Assembly: GCA_013339895.1 (NCBI GenBank)
Contig: JABACO010000103.1
Coordinates: forward strand, 45,621-109,620
DNA: 64,000 nucleotides
Origin: Ephydatia muelleri
Lineage: Eukaryota > Porifera > Demospongiae > Spongillida > Spongillidae
Direction of reading: 5' to 3'
Shown here: positions 1 through 11,616 of the stretch, in pieces
Layout of the letters: every line of letters starts with the position of its first letter
Position numbering within the stretch: position 1 is the first letter of the stretch
Translations under genes and position numbers: made by a program
The notes under the pieces: generated by a model
Told to the model about the DNA's origin: nothing
Seen by the model: only the letters and a program-made list of their open reading frames with translations
Database searches by the model: none

Positions 1-640
1 TGCTTCTCCTCAACAGCTACACATGTCCCTTTCATGAGGGGATTGATGACACACTATATAGACATGTGCCATGCAAGTTTGCAACCACTTGTTTAGATAC
101 ATGTATGTTGATTTCATCATGTTTATAATAACTTAAGCTACTGGTAATATAAGTTGTCCAAAAGTAAAGTAAGGCTATTAATTTGGTTAAAAACTAAATC
201 ACGACTCTTGAAACACACTGGACCTATGAAGATATAAATTGGGTAACTTAATTGTGATGTTACATAGTAATCATGTACGCCCTACCAGCCAGGAGATATC
301 ATGAAAAGCTGGAATTATAAACATGTCATATATTATTTAATTAACTCTAGGAGGATATTATACACTGAATGATTCTACCTCTCCAGATTCAATAACATTT
401 GAAATGATATATAATTTGCACATCCATGTATGACATTTCTTTCATGACACACACATGGCACTATAGTACCACATGACCCCATTCATCTCACAATGTTACA
501 TTTACATGTAACTCACAATTGGAAATTGGTTCAACTGTACTTATTAATTGATCACCATCTATTTTTGTTATGCATTAAAGACTTTTTAATTAGAATAGTT
601 TGACTTAACAACAATGGACCTTTTTGTTTAAGGACCTGGA
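1..640. repeat. Long direct repeat, copy 1 (NLR 3' flank-like)
   Basis: This stretch matches 62879-63520 almost base for base, starting at tgcttctcctcaacagctac and ending near caatggacctttttgttta. The second copy lies just downstream of the terminal exon of the NLR gene, so this copy is probably the 3' flank of an upstream paralogue. I see no gene in it. Confidence 0.85.
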
Positions 641-1125
641 ATGTTTGCGGGTCAAAGTGACGTCATAATTAGAAGTGACGTTACATCCGGAGTACATCCA
701 CCGAATGCGCCTTGGTACAGTGGTAGCTTGTACTATCGTAATTTTTTTAATGTAAGAAGAGCACTACTGCTTCCTGGAAACGAAAAGGTTCATTTAGTTG
801 AATCACTTGGAAATCCAACATACAGCTTAGCTTCAAACTGGAATTGCGAAGTGGTAGCCTAAATTATGTGCCTTCCTGTATACATTAATCATATATGGAA
901 ACTATAGCACAACATTCTTAGATCATGTGACCAATTTGACTACTTACTGAAGAGATGCCAGTACAAAACATCTACAATGCACAATCAACCATACATCAAT
1001 TCAACCTCCATAGAATTGATAACATTAATATATTAACATTTATAAATTTGTGCATCCATGCATAAAATTTATTTCATAACATACACATAGCACCTATAGA
1101 TAGTCTCACATGACCCTTAAACATC
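641..1125. other. Non-coding stretch with a diverged repeat
   Basis: A 73-codon open frame at 641-862 resembles nothing I know. Around 1005-1125 there is a diverged second copy of the text at about 390-500 (tttgtgcatccatg, then cacatgacccttaaacatctcacaa). I see no supported gene. Confidence 0.4.
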
Positions 1126-1684
1126 TCACAACGATGAAGGAACCAGAGATGAGAGGACAACAGAAAATGGCTGCAGAGGAGCAGTCAGCTCCAGGTCCAG
1201 AGCCGTCCTATAGCAGTTGGCCGCAAGTTCCTTGTGTCCCTGACTTGAGAACACCTCCCCCAACCAATACCACGCCTCATGGTTGAGCTGGTCCACAGCA
1301 GTGGCCTCTTGCAGGTACTTCTCGGCCTGGTCGTACCTCTTGGAATGGTACATGAGCTGACCAATCAACGTTAGGGCGATCGGATTGGTCGGCTGGAGGG
1401 CCAAGGCGCTGCGATACAGTTCCCCAGATGCCTTCTCGTTGCCGCTGGCTTGCATGACACGCCCGTAGCTGAGCAGCGCCGAGGGGAAGTGTGGGGCCAA
1501 GAACTGGGCCTCCCGCACACACGAGAGGGCATCGCTGGTCTTGCCCATCTTCAAGAACACGTCAGCCACAGTGCACCAGATCCTGGCCTGGAGGGCGTTG
1601 GACGCACTCACGGAGGCACGGGGACTGGACATGGTGAACTGGGAGGAGCCCGTGTCCGATGCCAGATCCGGGTCCACCATTTCC
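1126..1684 (-). CDS. TTC7: TTC7-like protein, C-terminal TPR exon
   Basis: The 186-codon minus-strand frame holds four consecutive 34-residue TPR units, at about residues 34-67, 68-101, 102-135 and 136-169. Typical positions are W/A-x-x-G, A-x-x-x-Y/C and P. They end in a LDLELTAPLQPFSVV-like tail, which is the pattern at the C-terminus of animal TTC7A/B. TTC7 proteins scaffold the plasma-membrane PI4KA complex with EFR3 and FAM126. Only the last part of the protein is here. The frame is open upstream to an in-frame TAA at 1689-1687, and a possible acceptor (cctaag) lies just before the TPR frame. The exon start is therefore uncertain, and a truncated pseudogene is possible. Confidence 0.6.
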
Positions 1685-1686
1685 AC

Positions 1687-2251
1687 TTAGGCATAGTCCT
1701 GCAACTTGGTATGGAACTCGGACATGGAGTGATTGTCCTGTAGATGAGATGTGACCCTTCCTCAGAGTACAGTGACCTCCACAATGCGAGGGCTGAAGTA
1801 GGAAGGAAAGAATTACACATACATGACACAAGCACACACGTGCGTGGGAATGGAAACTGTCATCAGTATGGCAGAATGAGGGATTATACATGTAGTGCAC
1901 TGTACACTGTATGGTACCAACATGGAGATGTACACATGTTGCAGTTGTACAACATAACGTCTAAAGTACATGTATCTATACATCTGTGCAAAGTCTCTAC
2001 AAAGTGACAATTCAATATCTGATGCTAGAAACAGGTGTGCAGAGGGATGGTGTGTGGAGAGATGGTGTGTGGAGGGATGGTGTGTGGAGGGATGGTGTGT
2101 GGAGGAATGGTGTGGGGAGGGATGGTGTGTGGAGGGATGGTGTGTGGAGGGATGGTGTGTGGAGGGATGGTGTGTAGAGGAGCATGTACTACATGTACAC
2201 ACTCACCAGTTGGCCAACCAGGTCATTGAGCAGACCAGAGTTGAGGTTCAC
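1687..2251 (-). CDS. Two possible minus-strand exons of an unidentified gene
   Basis: Exon 2251-2207 (45 nt) has a ttag acceptor and a CTG|GTGAGT donor and reads VNLNSGLLNDLVGQL. Exon about 1741-1687 follows a ctacag acceptor and reads DNHSMSEFHTKLQDYA to TAA. Both are phase 0, so they join in frame into a coherent C-terminus. The protein is not recognised. It could be an upstream part of the TTC7-like gene or a separate gene ending here. Confidence 0.3.
2042..2175. repeat. 15-bp minisatellite
   Basis: About nine copies of ggatggtgtgtggag lie in tandem with few substitutions. The open frames across it on both strands are artefacts of the repeat. Confidence 0.85.
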
Positions 2252-2565
2252 CTAACTCCCTATGTTGGCTTCTGTGCCTCAACTGGTTTGTTCGTTGTCA
2301 CGGCTACTGTTTATCCATGTCTTCATGGAGCAGACATAGACCTTTGACCTACCTGCAAGTAGAAGGGGAGGGTCATGTTAGTGACCACACAGCCAGTAGG
2401 GACAGAGTATGATGTGCAACCCACATACAAGTATGTGTACCCATGCATACCTGCACATGGAATTCTGTCATATTCATGCTGTGAGGTCATGCTTGTACTA
2501 TGTGGTGTATTTTCATATTCCTAAATAAAACATTCAGCATGCTCGCTGAAAATAGATTTATTTCA

Positions 2566-2805
<240 letters not shown>

Positions 2806-3339
2806 GGAGAGAATGAGGTGTGTTTGGAAGCACCCAGGGATGGTAACCCTCCCTTCAACACAGCTTCACTTAGTGGTACATGGAGAAGTGGGATGGACAG
2901 ATGCCCTTCCCTCAGTACTCCTGTCCATACCAACCCCATCCCATACCGTCTCCCAGGTACATGTATGGCATACATACTGCATGTGCATTATTTAGAAGCA
3001 ACATCATCCTCATCACTGGCCTAACTCTCTTCCTGCCAACTACATGTAAATATGTGCTACATGGTCTGCAGTACAAATTCATGCACAACTCAATATAACA
3101 CCACTTAGCTTCAATAGTAGTGTAATCGTCCATATATGGACATCATCATTCTCACAGACTCACATGTTCCTTCCCATGTCCCTTCCCCAGTCCACTTCCC
3201 ACACCTACCTCTCCAGCATCTTCCTCCTCCCCAGACCAGTACTTGGAATCAGAGCTTCCATGCAGAGTCATCATACAGAGTACCACTGGGAGACTTGGTG
3301 TGGTATGCACCCTGCAAAGATAGAGCAATCACATTGACA

Positions 3340-3414
3340 TGTACACACACATGTACACACACATGTACACACACATGAACAAACACATGTACACACACAC
3401 ACACACACACATGC

Positions 3415-3445
<31 letters not shown>

Positions 3446-3495
3446 CCCACATGTACACACATGTACATGTACACACATGTACATGTACACACATT
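3340..3495. repeat. CA/TG-rich microsatellite with acatgtac interruptions
   Basis: Compound repeat of cacacacatgtacacac units. Open frames on both strands are repeat artefacts. Confidence 0.95.
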
Positions 3496-3642
3496 TAATG
3501 CTGCATGAATGCTCGTTCCTGGACAGCAACACTGTCCAATGTCATGCATGAAAGCCTTTGCCCCATGCTTCCATTGTGTAAGCTGGTTAACTGGTTAACT
3601 GGTTTGCCCATAAGGGGGTCAGGCTGAACCGGTCAGGCAATT

Positions 3643-3900
3643 GACAGGGGGTGCAAGCCCCCCTGTCGGGCCGGCCTGGGACCAAGGGTAGCGCAGGCTA
3701 CTCTTGGATGTGACCAGACTTGCCACTACCATGACGAGGTCATGGAAAGTGGTTGGCCCTCAACCGCTGAACAAATCTGGGACCAAGGGTAACGCTGAGT
3801 CACCTCTTGGTTCCACCAGATATGCCACACCACGACGCGGTCAGTGGCTTGGGTGGTTGGTCAGGGTAGAAGCCCGAAGGGTGTCGCCCCAGTGTATACC
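3643..3900. repeat. Short palindrome and diverged ~100-bp tandem duplication
   Basis: GACAGGGGG and CCCCCTGTC flank a short loop at about 3643-3668. Two diverged copies of gggaccaagggta(g/a)cgc follow, starting near 3679 and 3779. They lie on the 3' side of the DIRS-like element and may be its terminal repeat remnants. Confidence 0.45.
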
Positions 3901-3975
3901 CCCAAATGGATTGGTTGAAGGGAATGGTTCTAGGCGGGAAGTACAAATGCATACACTGGAGGAAGACATGTGTGT

Positions 3976-4427
3976 GCAGGGGATGAAGGTCAGGGGACTG
4001 TGTGCAGGGGATGAAGGTCAGGGGACTGTGTGCAGGGGATGAAGGTCAGGGGACTGTGTGCAGGGGATGAAGGTCAGGGGACTGTGTGCAGGGGTTGAAG
4101 GTCAGGGGACTGTGTGCAGGGGATGAAGGTCAGGGGACTGTGTGCAGGGGATGAAGGTCAGGGGGCTGTGTGCAGGGGATGAAGGTCAGGGGGCTGTGTG
4201 CAGGGGATGAAGGTCAGGGGACTGTGTGCAGGGGATGAAGGTCAGGGGACTGTGTGCAGGGGATGAAGGTCAGGGGACTGTGTGCAGGGGATGAAGGTCA
4301 GGGGGCTGTGTGCAGGGGATGAAGGTCAGGGGACTGTGTGCAGGGGATGAAGGTCAGGGGGCTGTGTGCAGGGGATGAAGGTCAGGGGCTGTGTGCAGAG
4401 AATGAAGGTCAGGGGGCTGTGTGCAGG
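3976..4427. repeat. 28-bp minisatellite, about 16 units
   Basis: The unit gcaggggatgaaggtcagg gg(a/g)ctgtgt repeats head to tail with only a few substitutions, and the last unit is diverged. It abuts the 3' end of the DIRS-like coding region. There are no spacers between units. Confidence 0.95.
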
Positions 4428-5276
4428 AGAGGGATTCTTGCCGTGTCGCTGGGAAGTGTCAATGGATGGCGGGCATATGTCGTGAAGACAGAGCTGTGCC
4501 ATCGTCCTAATCTTTGAATGGTAGATGGAGGGAGTCCTGCCTGTGCATGCCTGCAGTGGCTGAGGTATGCTTGCATGGCCAAGATGGGACATGTTGTTCC
4601 TCCAGTGCGGCCCACTGAAATAGTGGTTCCTTTGCTGACCTGGTCAGCCTTGGACTGTTTAATGAAGAAGCAGAGACTGCCTTTGGCTCAGGCAATGTCT
4701 TTCCTTGTGGGGTGTGTCCTTGGGTCAAAGCCCTTCTGCTTGTGATGATGAACTCACAGACTCTCAGCAGTCCAAAGAAGCCAAGGGTCAGGGCAGCCTT
4801 CAACATCAGCTTGTCATGTACCCAGGAGTCAGTGTCTAGCAAACCAAACATCCTGTCCAACATGGTGTTGGTGAGTGGGAGTCGCCTAGGCCTGAGGTGG
4901 GCTGGGGCCTGAGAGCGCTGGATGCCTCGGATAGTTAGGTTCAGCATGGGGTTGCTGGAGGTGGGACTACTGAAGCCCTGAGAGAGGTGGAGATGGGACT
5001 ACTGAAGCCCTGAGAGAGGTGGAGATGGGACACTGCTGCTACGTATACCTGGATGGTGTTAGCCTGGAGTGTCCTGCTGAGGTGCGCAACAAACAGCACA
5101 ATAGTGTGCTTGGACCCAGGAAGAGATTGAAGCCCATAGGCCTGGCAGAAGGAGATGTACCTCCGGGTCCCTGCCCTGTAGGTGGAGGAAATTGATGGAG
5201 CCACTGCCCTGGTGATGAGGAGCTGCAGGTGGTCTTCTAGAGCTCTGCCAGCAGTGAAGGTAGAGGTGTGAAGCAT
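4409..5276 (-). pseudogene. DIRS tyrosine recombinase, frameshifted
   Basis: The N-terminal SAM-like core-binding part (5276-4941) contains STYRAGTRRYISFC. The catalytic part (4947-4507) contains LGFFGLLRVCEF. The C-terminal part continues in another frame (4615-4409) with STIQRLGRWHSSVFTTYAR. The box-I Arg and the final Tyr are visible, but the middle HxxR box is scrambled. Confidence 0.7.
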
Positions 5277-5938
5277 CGGTTGGCCTGTGGGGCAAGGGTG
5301 AAGAAGCGTGACATTTGGTTACGGGATAGGGCATCCGTGATGCTATTTAGCCGGCCCGGAGGGTGTGCCAGAGAGACAGTGAAGCTGTGCTGAGCAGCGG
5401 TTAAAAACAATGTCCTCAGCAGATCCATATTCCTGGGTGGTTGGAGGACTGGCTGGCCCATGCCTGGACAATGGGGAGGTTATCGCAATGGAATCGTATG
5501 TGTTGCCCTGACAGAAGGTGCCCCCATGTGAATGCTGCAGCCAAAGTGGCAAATAGATCCTACCACTGTATGGAGCGAGCTGGTGATTGTTAGGGGGCTG
5601 CCAATGGCCTCTGATCCAAGCTTCATTGAAATATGCACCAAACCCTTAGGAACCGGATGCGTCGGTGTAGAGATTGACGGAGTCTGCATCTCTCCAATCG
5701 GAAGCAATAAACATGGCGACACCATTCCAGGATGGCAGAAACCGATCCCACCATGAAACATCAGCTCTGGCATCTGTGTTGAGATGAGATGAATCTGATG
5801 ATGGAGCTTCCTCACTGTGGTAGATAGGTGGATCAGGCGACGTAAAAAGAGGCGGCCAGCTGGAACAATCTTAGCGGGAAATGCGAGTATGCCAATAAGG
5901 GACAGAAGTTCCCTCTTGGTGGATGACCGCTTGCCCAA
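5237..5938 (-). pseudogene. DIRS RNase H region, frameshifted
   Basis: Frames 5938-5480 and 5461-5237 cover the thumb/RNase H segment. SLIGILAFPAKIVPAGRLFL sits near the start. HPPGRLNSITDALSR lies at the end, as in DIRS and related RT-RH proteins just before the recombinase. It is broken by frameshifts. Confidence 0.65.
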
Positions 5939-6030
5939 CCAAGATTTGGTGAGGGAGGTAATGTCCTGCAGCTTGGTCAGGGGTAGCCTGAGCTGTTGTA
6001 GCGAGGAGTCCAGCTCAATGCCCAGGAAGG

Positions 6031-6720
6031 TTAGGTGGCTGGTCCTTCTGACTTCTCCATGGCGACCGGCATGACCAGTTCCTGGCAGACTTGCAGCATG
6101 GTAGACATGGAATCCTGACAGGTGGGCAAGCCAGGCGGACCGAGCAGGAGGAAGTCATCTAGGCAGTGCAGGAGGGTCACTCCATAGTTGTGCTCCAGGA
6201 TCCAGTGCAGGGCGCTGGCAAAGTTGTCAAAGATGCTGGGGGCAGAGCGTAAGACAAAGGGGAGGCAGGTCTCTACGTAATATTTGTCACGCCAGTACAT
6301 TCCCAACAGCTCCCACTCAGAAGCCAGGACTGGGACCATGCGGAATGCTGCCTGCAGGTCCAGCTAAGTAGCCATGAGGGCTCCTCTGTTGAGCCTGCCA
6401 AGGAGAGCCACGACATGGTGTATGGTGGAGTAGTGTGTAGGGTGAACTCCTCTCTGCTGATGAAGTCATTGACGCTGTGGCCTTCTGGTGCGGAAAGGTG
6501 GAGAATCACTCTCCACTTGCCATTCTCTTTGGGTACCACTCCCAACCCAGAGGTCCTGAGGTTTCCCGAAGGGCGGAGGGGAAATGGGCCTAGAACTCTT
6601 CCAGCCCGCACCTCCGTGTCAAGTTCTGCATCGATGGCTTCTGGGTGTGACAGTGTCGAAGCCAGGTTGATAGCCTGACAGGGGAGGCATGGTCCTTTGT
6701 AACCAGTGGATACACCAAAG
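6031..6720 (-). pseudogene. DIRS reverse transcriptase, frameshifted
   Basis: Two overlapping frames (6611-6273 and 6339-6031) join a palm domain. The first carries LGVVPKENGKWRVILHLS. The second carries FVLRSAPSIFDNFASALHWIL and the LDD motif inside CLDDFLLL. An in-frame TAG near 6366 and a frame change show decay. It lies directly upstream of the RNase H and recombinase remnants on the same strand. Confidence 0.75.
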
Positions 6721-6832
6721 TCAATATCGTAAAGCAGCCGAGACCCAGGTTTTGTTAGGATGGTGCTTTAATTCTTGCTCAAAACCTGAGCATCGTAAAG
6801 GTGAGTGAAGTCTTTGGAGCTCATGTTGCCAA

Positions 6833-6835
<3 letters not shown>

Positions 6836-6874
<39 letters not shown>

Positions 6875-6884
6875 GGGGAGGGGT
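6836..6884. repeat. Poly-G run
   Basis: About 40 consecutive G bases, followed by ggaggggaggggt. Gly-rich and Pro-rich frames across it are artefacts. Length is likely unreliable in the assembly. Confidence 0.95.
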
Positions 6885-7084
6885 ACTAGGGCAGGTGCTA
6901 GCAGGATGGGTTCCTCCACAGCCCTGGGACCCAGCGTTTGTGAAGGATGGTACAGTCTGCACCTTTGGGACACCTTCCAGCGTTGAATCGGCGGCAGATC
7001 TCCTCGGCAGCTGGGGTGTGAGACACCCGACCACTGTGGGAGGAGCTTCCAGCAGCTGGGCCTCCTGGGGGTGCTGGGGCTCCA

Positions 7085-7270
7085 TGGCGAGGGAAGGGAG
7101 TGGTCTGCTACACACATGCATGCATACATGTACACACACATGTGCTCACACACATGCACACACACACATGCACACACGCACATGCACACACACACATGCA
7201 CACACACATGCACACACACATGTACATACATGTACACACTTACATACACACACATTTACACACACACACC
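7085..7270. repeat. CA/TG compound microsatellite
   Basis: Repeats of cacacacatg units, with long low-complexity frames on both strands. Confidence 0.95.
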
Positions 7271-7276
7271 TTTTCC

Positions 7277-7528
7277 CCATTGCTTCTGGAGAGGATCCTA
7301 GTTTGAATCTGCAAGGGGGCGAAGGGCGTGGTAGCGACACCCTGCTCCCCTGTGGTTGTCTTCATGTCCAACTCCATGTTGGTCTGTATGGTGATGGAGG
7401 GAGGAGGGGGACTCGTCCCCACTACCCCAGCCTGAGGACCTGCCATGCCCTCCTTTATGTGGAAGTGTCCCATCACCTGCAGTTGCCATGGAAACAATGT
7501 AGTTTCATTCTTGAGTGCAATCACTGGT
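7277..7528 (-). CDS. Possible minus-strand exon, unidentified
   Basis: An acceptor cagctacag is followed by 84 open codons reading KPVIALKNETTLFPWQLQVM and onward, through a Pro/Thr-rich stretch to SRSNGEK and a GTGTGTG donor inside the microsatellite. Composition looks coding (no low complexity in the first half). It could be a host exon or part of the DIRS gag region. No family is recognised. Confidence 0.3.
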
Positions 7529-7700
7529 TTCTGTAGCTGTGGTCCAGTTCTCAATATCCGGAATTGCATATGTCGGTTCCATGGTCCCCAGACACATTGT
7601 TTGTAGATAGTGGGGGGTTGGGCATGGGCGTGGTCGACGGGACTGAGGAGGGAGCAATGGCGTGGCACCATGCATGGCAGTGGCAATACGAGTAGCAGGT

Positions 7701-7840
7701 TACGAATGGCTGGTTCAATGGGCGCGTATGGCGGTGACTTTTCAGCAAACCGCGCGGCGAACCGCCATTTTCTGATGGAGTTAATTGATTTCTCGTATCT
7801 GCAGAGACGTGCGCTGAAAGTAGAGGACGAATACAGAAAA
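7701..7840 (+). CDS. Possible first exon of an unidentified plus-strand gene
   Basis: The frame reads MAGSMGAYGGDFSANRAANR, then HFLMELIDFSYLQRRALKVE, then DEYRKG, with an AAAAG|GTGTGT donor. The surroundings are relatively CpG-rich and include ggcgaaccgccattttctgatgg, a YY1-like promoter context. It might be joined to exons at 11582 and 12847, but the phase from this exon (1) does not fit the 11582 exon directly, so another exon would be needed. Confidence 0.3.
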
Positions 7841-8049
7841 GGTGTGTACCTGCACGCTGTTGAGTAATACGGGTGAATGTTCTCTAAGTTTGCGGGATTG
7901 GTTTACTATAGTAGTCTCTTACCCAGGCGTACCTTGGGTCTGGGTACGAAAAAGGCGTATAATTGGAACATCGCAGAGTTATCCTTACCATAACTTGTCT
8001 CGCTCCCAGACTCATAGGCGGGGTGTTTGCCTTGGAGGTTCATTGTAGG

Positions 8050-11000
8050 CCAGAGGACAGTGTTCCACTAAGGTCAGTAGCTTCACCATAACATGTCTCC
8101 ACCTCCTCACCCTCATCCACATGACAGAGAAGGCTCACCTGGATATGCTGTTAAAGAGATGTGACCACACCCCTCTAGGACCAATCAGGTGTGGGGGCTC
8201 CAGGGAGTGTGTGACCAGGACAACCACGGTGTGTTGTGTGCTCTTTATACTCAGGACATATGGGTGCGTGTGGATTGTGTTGTGAACATGTGTACATCAT
8301 CTGCATGTTGGTATGATGCTTTCATGGCTTTAGCAGAGACAAATGATTACAGTACAGAAATATGTGTGTAGGTGAGAAGACATGGGAGATGTGTGCACAC
8401 AGTGAGCATTTGAATAACTAGCCAGCTAACACTAATGAGTCAACCAGACTGGGAAATGTGACTGGAGAAGTGCAGGGTCCACTTGATCGTTGTACATTTG
8501 TGGTGGGTGTGTGGTCACAACAAGTGGGAGGTGGCCAATGAGGTCAATGAGGGGAGGTGGGAGAGAAGGAAATGAATAGAGCCAATTTGAACAAAAGAAA
8601 CACAAACACCAGGCATAGTTGCTTATATCCCATTGGTCAGGATCACAGTGGAGGATTAGAGTGGTCTTGAGGGAGGGGTCCACTAGACCCAGTCCCTGGT
8701 TAGGAATGATAGATTCAGGTCCACCTGGTAGAGGCTATAAAAAGGCTGTCTGGTCTCCTCAGATATTCCTGCATACTCCCTAGTAAAGATGAAGGGATGG
8801 GGTTAGTGGATTTGAAGAGACAGCAGTAATGAGGGAGTACATGCTGAACGTGGTTCCAAGGAAGGGATTCATTATTATGAAGGAGGAAGGAGAGGGTTAA
8901 ACATGCACACACACACACACACACACACAGGGATTATACAGAATGGCAGATAGTATATGATAGTTACACACAGATATGGTTTTAGCACACCAATCACACC
9001 ATCTAAATGCAGGTGTCATTTTAAATATATGCCCACAGATTCAAGTTCAAAGGGTTTGTGCTATCCCTGAAACATGCACATACGCTCATACAGTGTGCAT
9101 GTAGTCATATAGCTAGGGGATGCATGCACTGGAATGGCCTTTATAACGAAGCTTCTTCATGAGTACTGCCAATGTGTGGTTATGTTTTGTCATTAGTGAG
9201 GGGTGGGAGTGGTGGTGGGATGGTGAACTCAGTGCCCATGTTTGTTCCAGGTACCTACATGTACATGTATGTTTGTTCATTAATACTGCCAATGTCGTTC
9301 AATTGTCCTAGGGTTAAAATTTCCCCATTGACTTAGCATGATGCATAGTGAGGGGGTGGGAGTGGGATGGTGAACCTAGTACACATGTTTAGACAGCAGC
9401 CCAGCCTGCCCTTGTGGGTTTTGCCTGACTCATGTTTGTATAAGCACTTACACAGGAAATGCAAAACAAGTTGTAGGGAATTGTACAATGTGCCACTAAA
9501 GATCTAATCACAGTATTATGTGCAATTGTTTTCTATCATGCATAGAGTACACATAGATAGTTTTACCTCCATGCCCAGTGCCATCTTTTGCATGGTTCAC
9601 CCACTAGGTGACTAAAATGGGTGTGATCTCAATCGACCTATACATTCAACAAGTGTCTAGACAAATGCACACCCAAGTCTCTTAGTGCATATAGGTACAT
9701 GTGTGGGTGCATGTGTGGGTATGTGTGTGGAAGTAATGCACATGTGCATGCATTCATATATGTACATGTGTATGCATGTGTGTGTGAATGTGTCACTAAC
9801 TTAACAACGACAGTATGTCAAGATGTACTTTTGTTTGGGTTCATACACAGGCACTAAAATGGTGGCAGTATTGGTATTCAGTGATTCCATCTCTAACGCA
9901 AATAGAGCACAAATGATGAAGAAATGCACATGTAAATATTGAGACCTAGGCATGTAGAGTATTGAGTACCATGCAACTAGCACAGTGCGTGTGTATACAG
10001 AGTACAGTACACTGTCTTCCATTACGTATGCATAAGAACATGGCATGCACGACACACATAAATATTCAGCAGGTAAATTCTGAGGAGTCCCAGGCTGCAA
10101 GCATTGCACAATACGCGAGGATGTCCAGTCCATCAGGTGAGTCAAGATCATCCTCATCTGAGTCCATCTTCTAGTTAGGGAATTGACTTCAGCCATCTGA
10201 GCACATTGCTCCACAATTGGCCCAGGAATAAAGTTTCCTCACGGTTTCAGCTTGTTGCTTAACTCTTTGAATGCCAAGTGCATATATACATACATGCGAG
10301 AGTTATCTGCCTCACCATTCATGCAGTGTCTGTGTGTTATGTTGTGTTGATCAAAATCACTTTGAATACCATTGTAGATGCATGCAAGTGCAATACTGAC
10401 ATGCCCATAGTCATATAAACATTAGGTCCAGGTGTAAGCACATTTTATGTGTTCATTATAACCCACTGGCACCTTTTGTTGCAATAAATAACTCATAATA
10501 CAAACTTGCAAAATGTTGATAGGAGGGTGGGTGGGGGAGGGAGGAGGTGAACAAGTACGATATACTACACTGATCTGGGCTACGCATTCTTGTTCTTGGA
10601 GTATTGAAAGTGATGCATTAGTGAAGTCAAGTGAGGTCATCTGAATAATGGGGTTCTTTAGCCAGTTTGAGAATTAATTTGTACATGTACTTATAAGGTT
10701 ACAAATGTGCATGCATCATAGAGTTGTGACTGATCAACACATTTTTGCACACAATATCTAAATCATGTGTGATGTATGCATATGCACTTGAGTTAATGAG
10801 GGTGGGTGGTGGGCATGGGTGTTGGGATGGTGATGACATGTTTACCAGCCATCCCTTCTGATCAGTGTGCTTGTGGATAGCCATCTGCTGGACTACATGT
10901 ATGTAAGTGCACTAAAATGATTTTTGAGGAAGGCTAGGACATATTGTGTACATGTACATGTATGCCTATTTGAGGTTTCCAGATAAGTGAATTCACTACT

Positions 11001-11581
11001 CACATGTCATGAGATTTGGAGGTGGTTATGTTTTGCCAAGTCCAAACACCTGTGCATGTATATTCATGACAAGCTGTGGCCACCAAGTCTAGACTAATCA
11101 TCTCCAACATCAAGTAACATGTGTAAGAGACCACTTAAAGTACTGTACCAGCAAGGTGAGGGATAAAGGAGTGGTCACAAGCAACAAGCTCTGCTCCACC
11201 AGTGAATTGTCAAATACTATTCTAAAGCTCCACTGTCCACAACAAACTTGTAGTGCGTGTGTATGTGTGTGCATGTCTGTGTGTGCATGTGTGTGTGCAT
11301 GTGTGTGTGCATGTGTGTGTGCATGTGTGTGCATGTCTGTGTACATGTGTGTGCACGTGTGTGCATGTGTGTGTTTTTACACTGTATGTGCGTATGACCC
11401 CAATCTTATGGACACAGGCTGTTAGTCCAAGTGAGCAGCTGTGAAGATACTGGGGTGTGCACAGACATGATCCCAAACATATATGTGATCGGTACATGTA
11501 TGTATCACACCGTAATGAATGTGGTATAATTCCTTCTGCATGCTAGTTCCAATACACAGTACTCACTTTCCCTTTTTCCAG
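8050..11581. other. Intergenic or intronic, no gene recognised
   Basis: Low-coding sequence with several short TG/CA tracts (about 8904-8928, 9690-9790, 11259-11370) and many acatgtac words. The open frames are short and lack domain signals. Confidence 0.6.
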
Positions 11582-11616
11582 TCCCCATGCCTACGGACGT
11601 AGTGCACTCTACACAG
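11582..11616 (+). CDS. Possible short internal exon
   Basis: A strong acceptor (ctttcccttttttccag-like tract) precedes 35 nt reading PHAYGRSALYT, with a G|GTGAGC donor. Its end phase joins exactly with the exon at 12847 to read ALYTGDAHHGQ. The product is not recognised. Confidence 0.4.

Larger units (their letters stand above)
4409..7100 (-). mobile_element. Degenerate DIRS-like tyrosine-recombinase retrotransposon
   Basis: Reading on the minus strand gives the DIRS order. A CCCH-type finger (ICRRFNAGRCPKGADCTILH, about 7000-6940) is followed by a reverse transcriptase (about 6760-6031) with DFGVSTGYKGP near its start and a catalytic CLDDFLLLG box. The RNase H region (5938-5237) ends in HPPGRLNSITDALSR. 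The tyrosine recombinase (5276-4409) has GLLRVCEF carrying the box-I Arg and LGRWHSSVFTTYAR carrying the nucleophile Tyr. The coding region is broken into at least five frames by frameshifts and stops, so it is dead. DIRS elements integrate through the recombinase rather than a DDE integrase. Confidence 0.8.

Noticed and set aside
3976..4427. Regular 28-bp repeats resembling a CRISPR array
   Set aside because: Units are contiguous with no unique spacers, and this is eukaryotic DNA. It is a minisatellite.
9801..10214. 137-codon minus frame
   Set aside because: No domain, no splice context and biased residue use. I could not support a gene.
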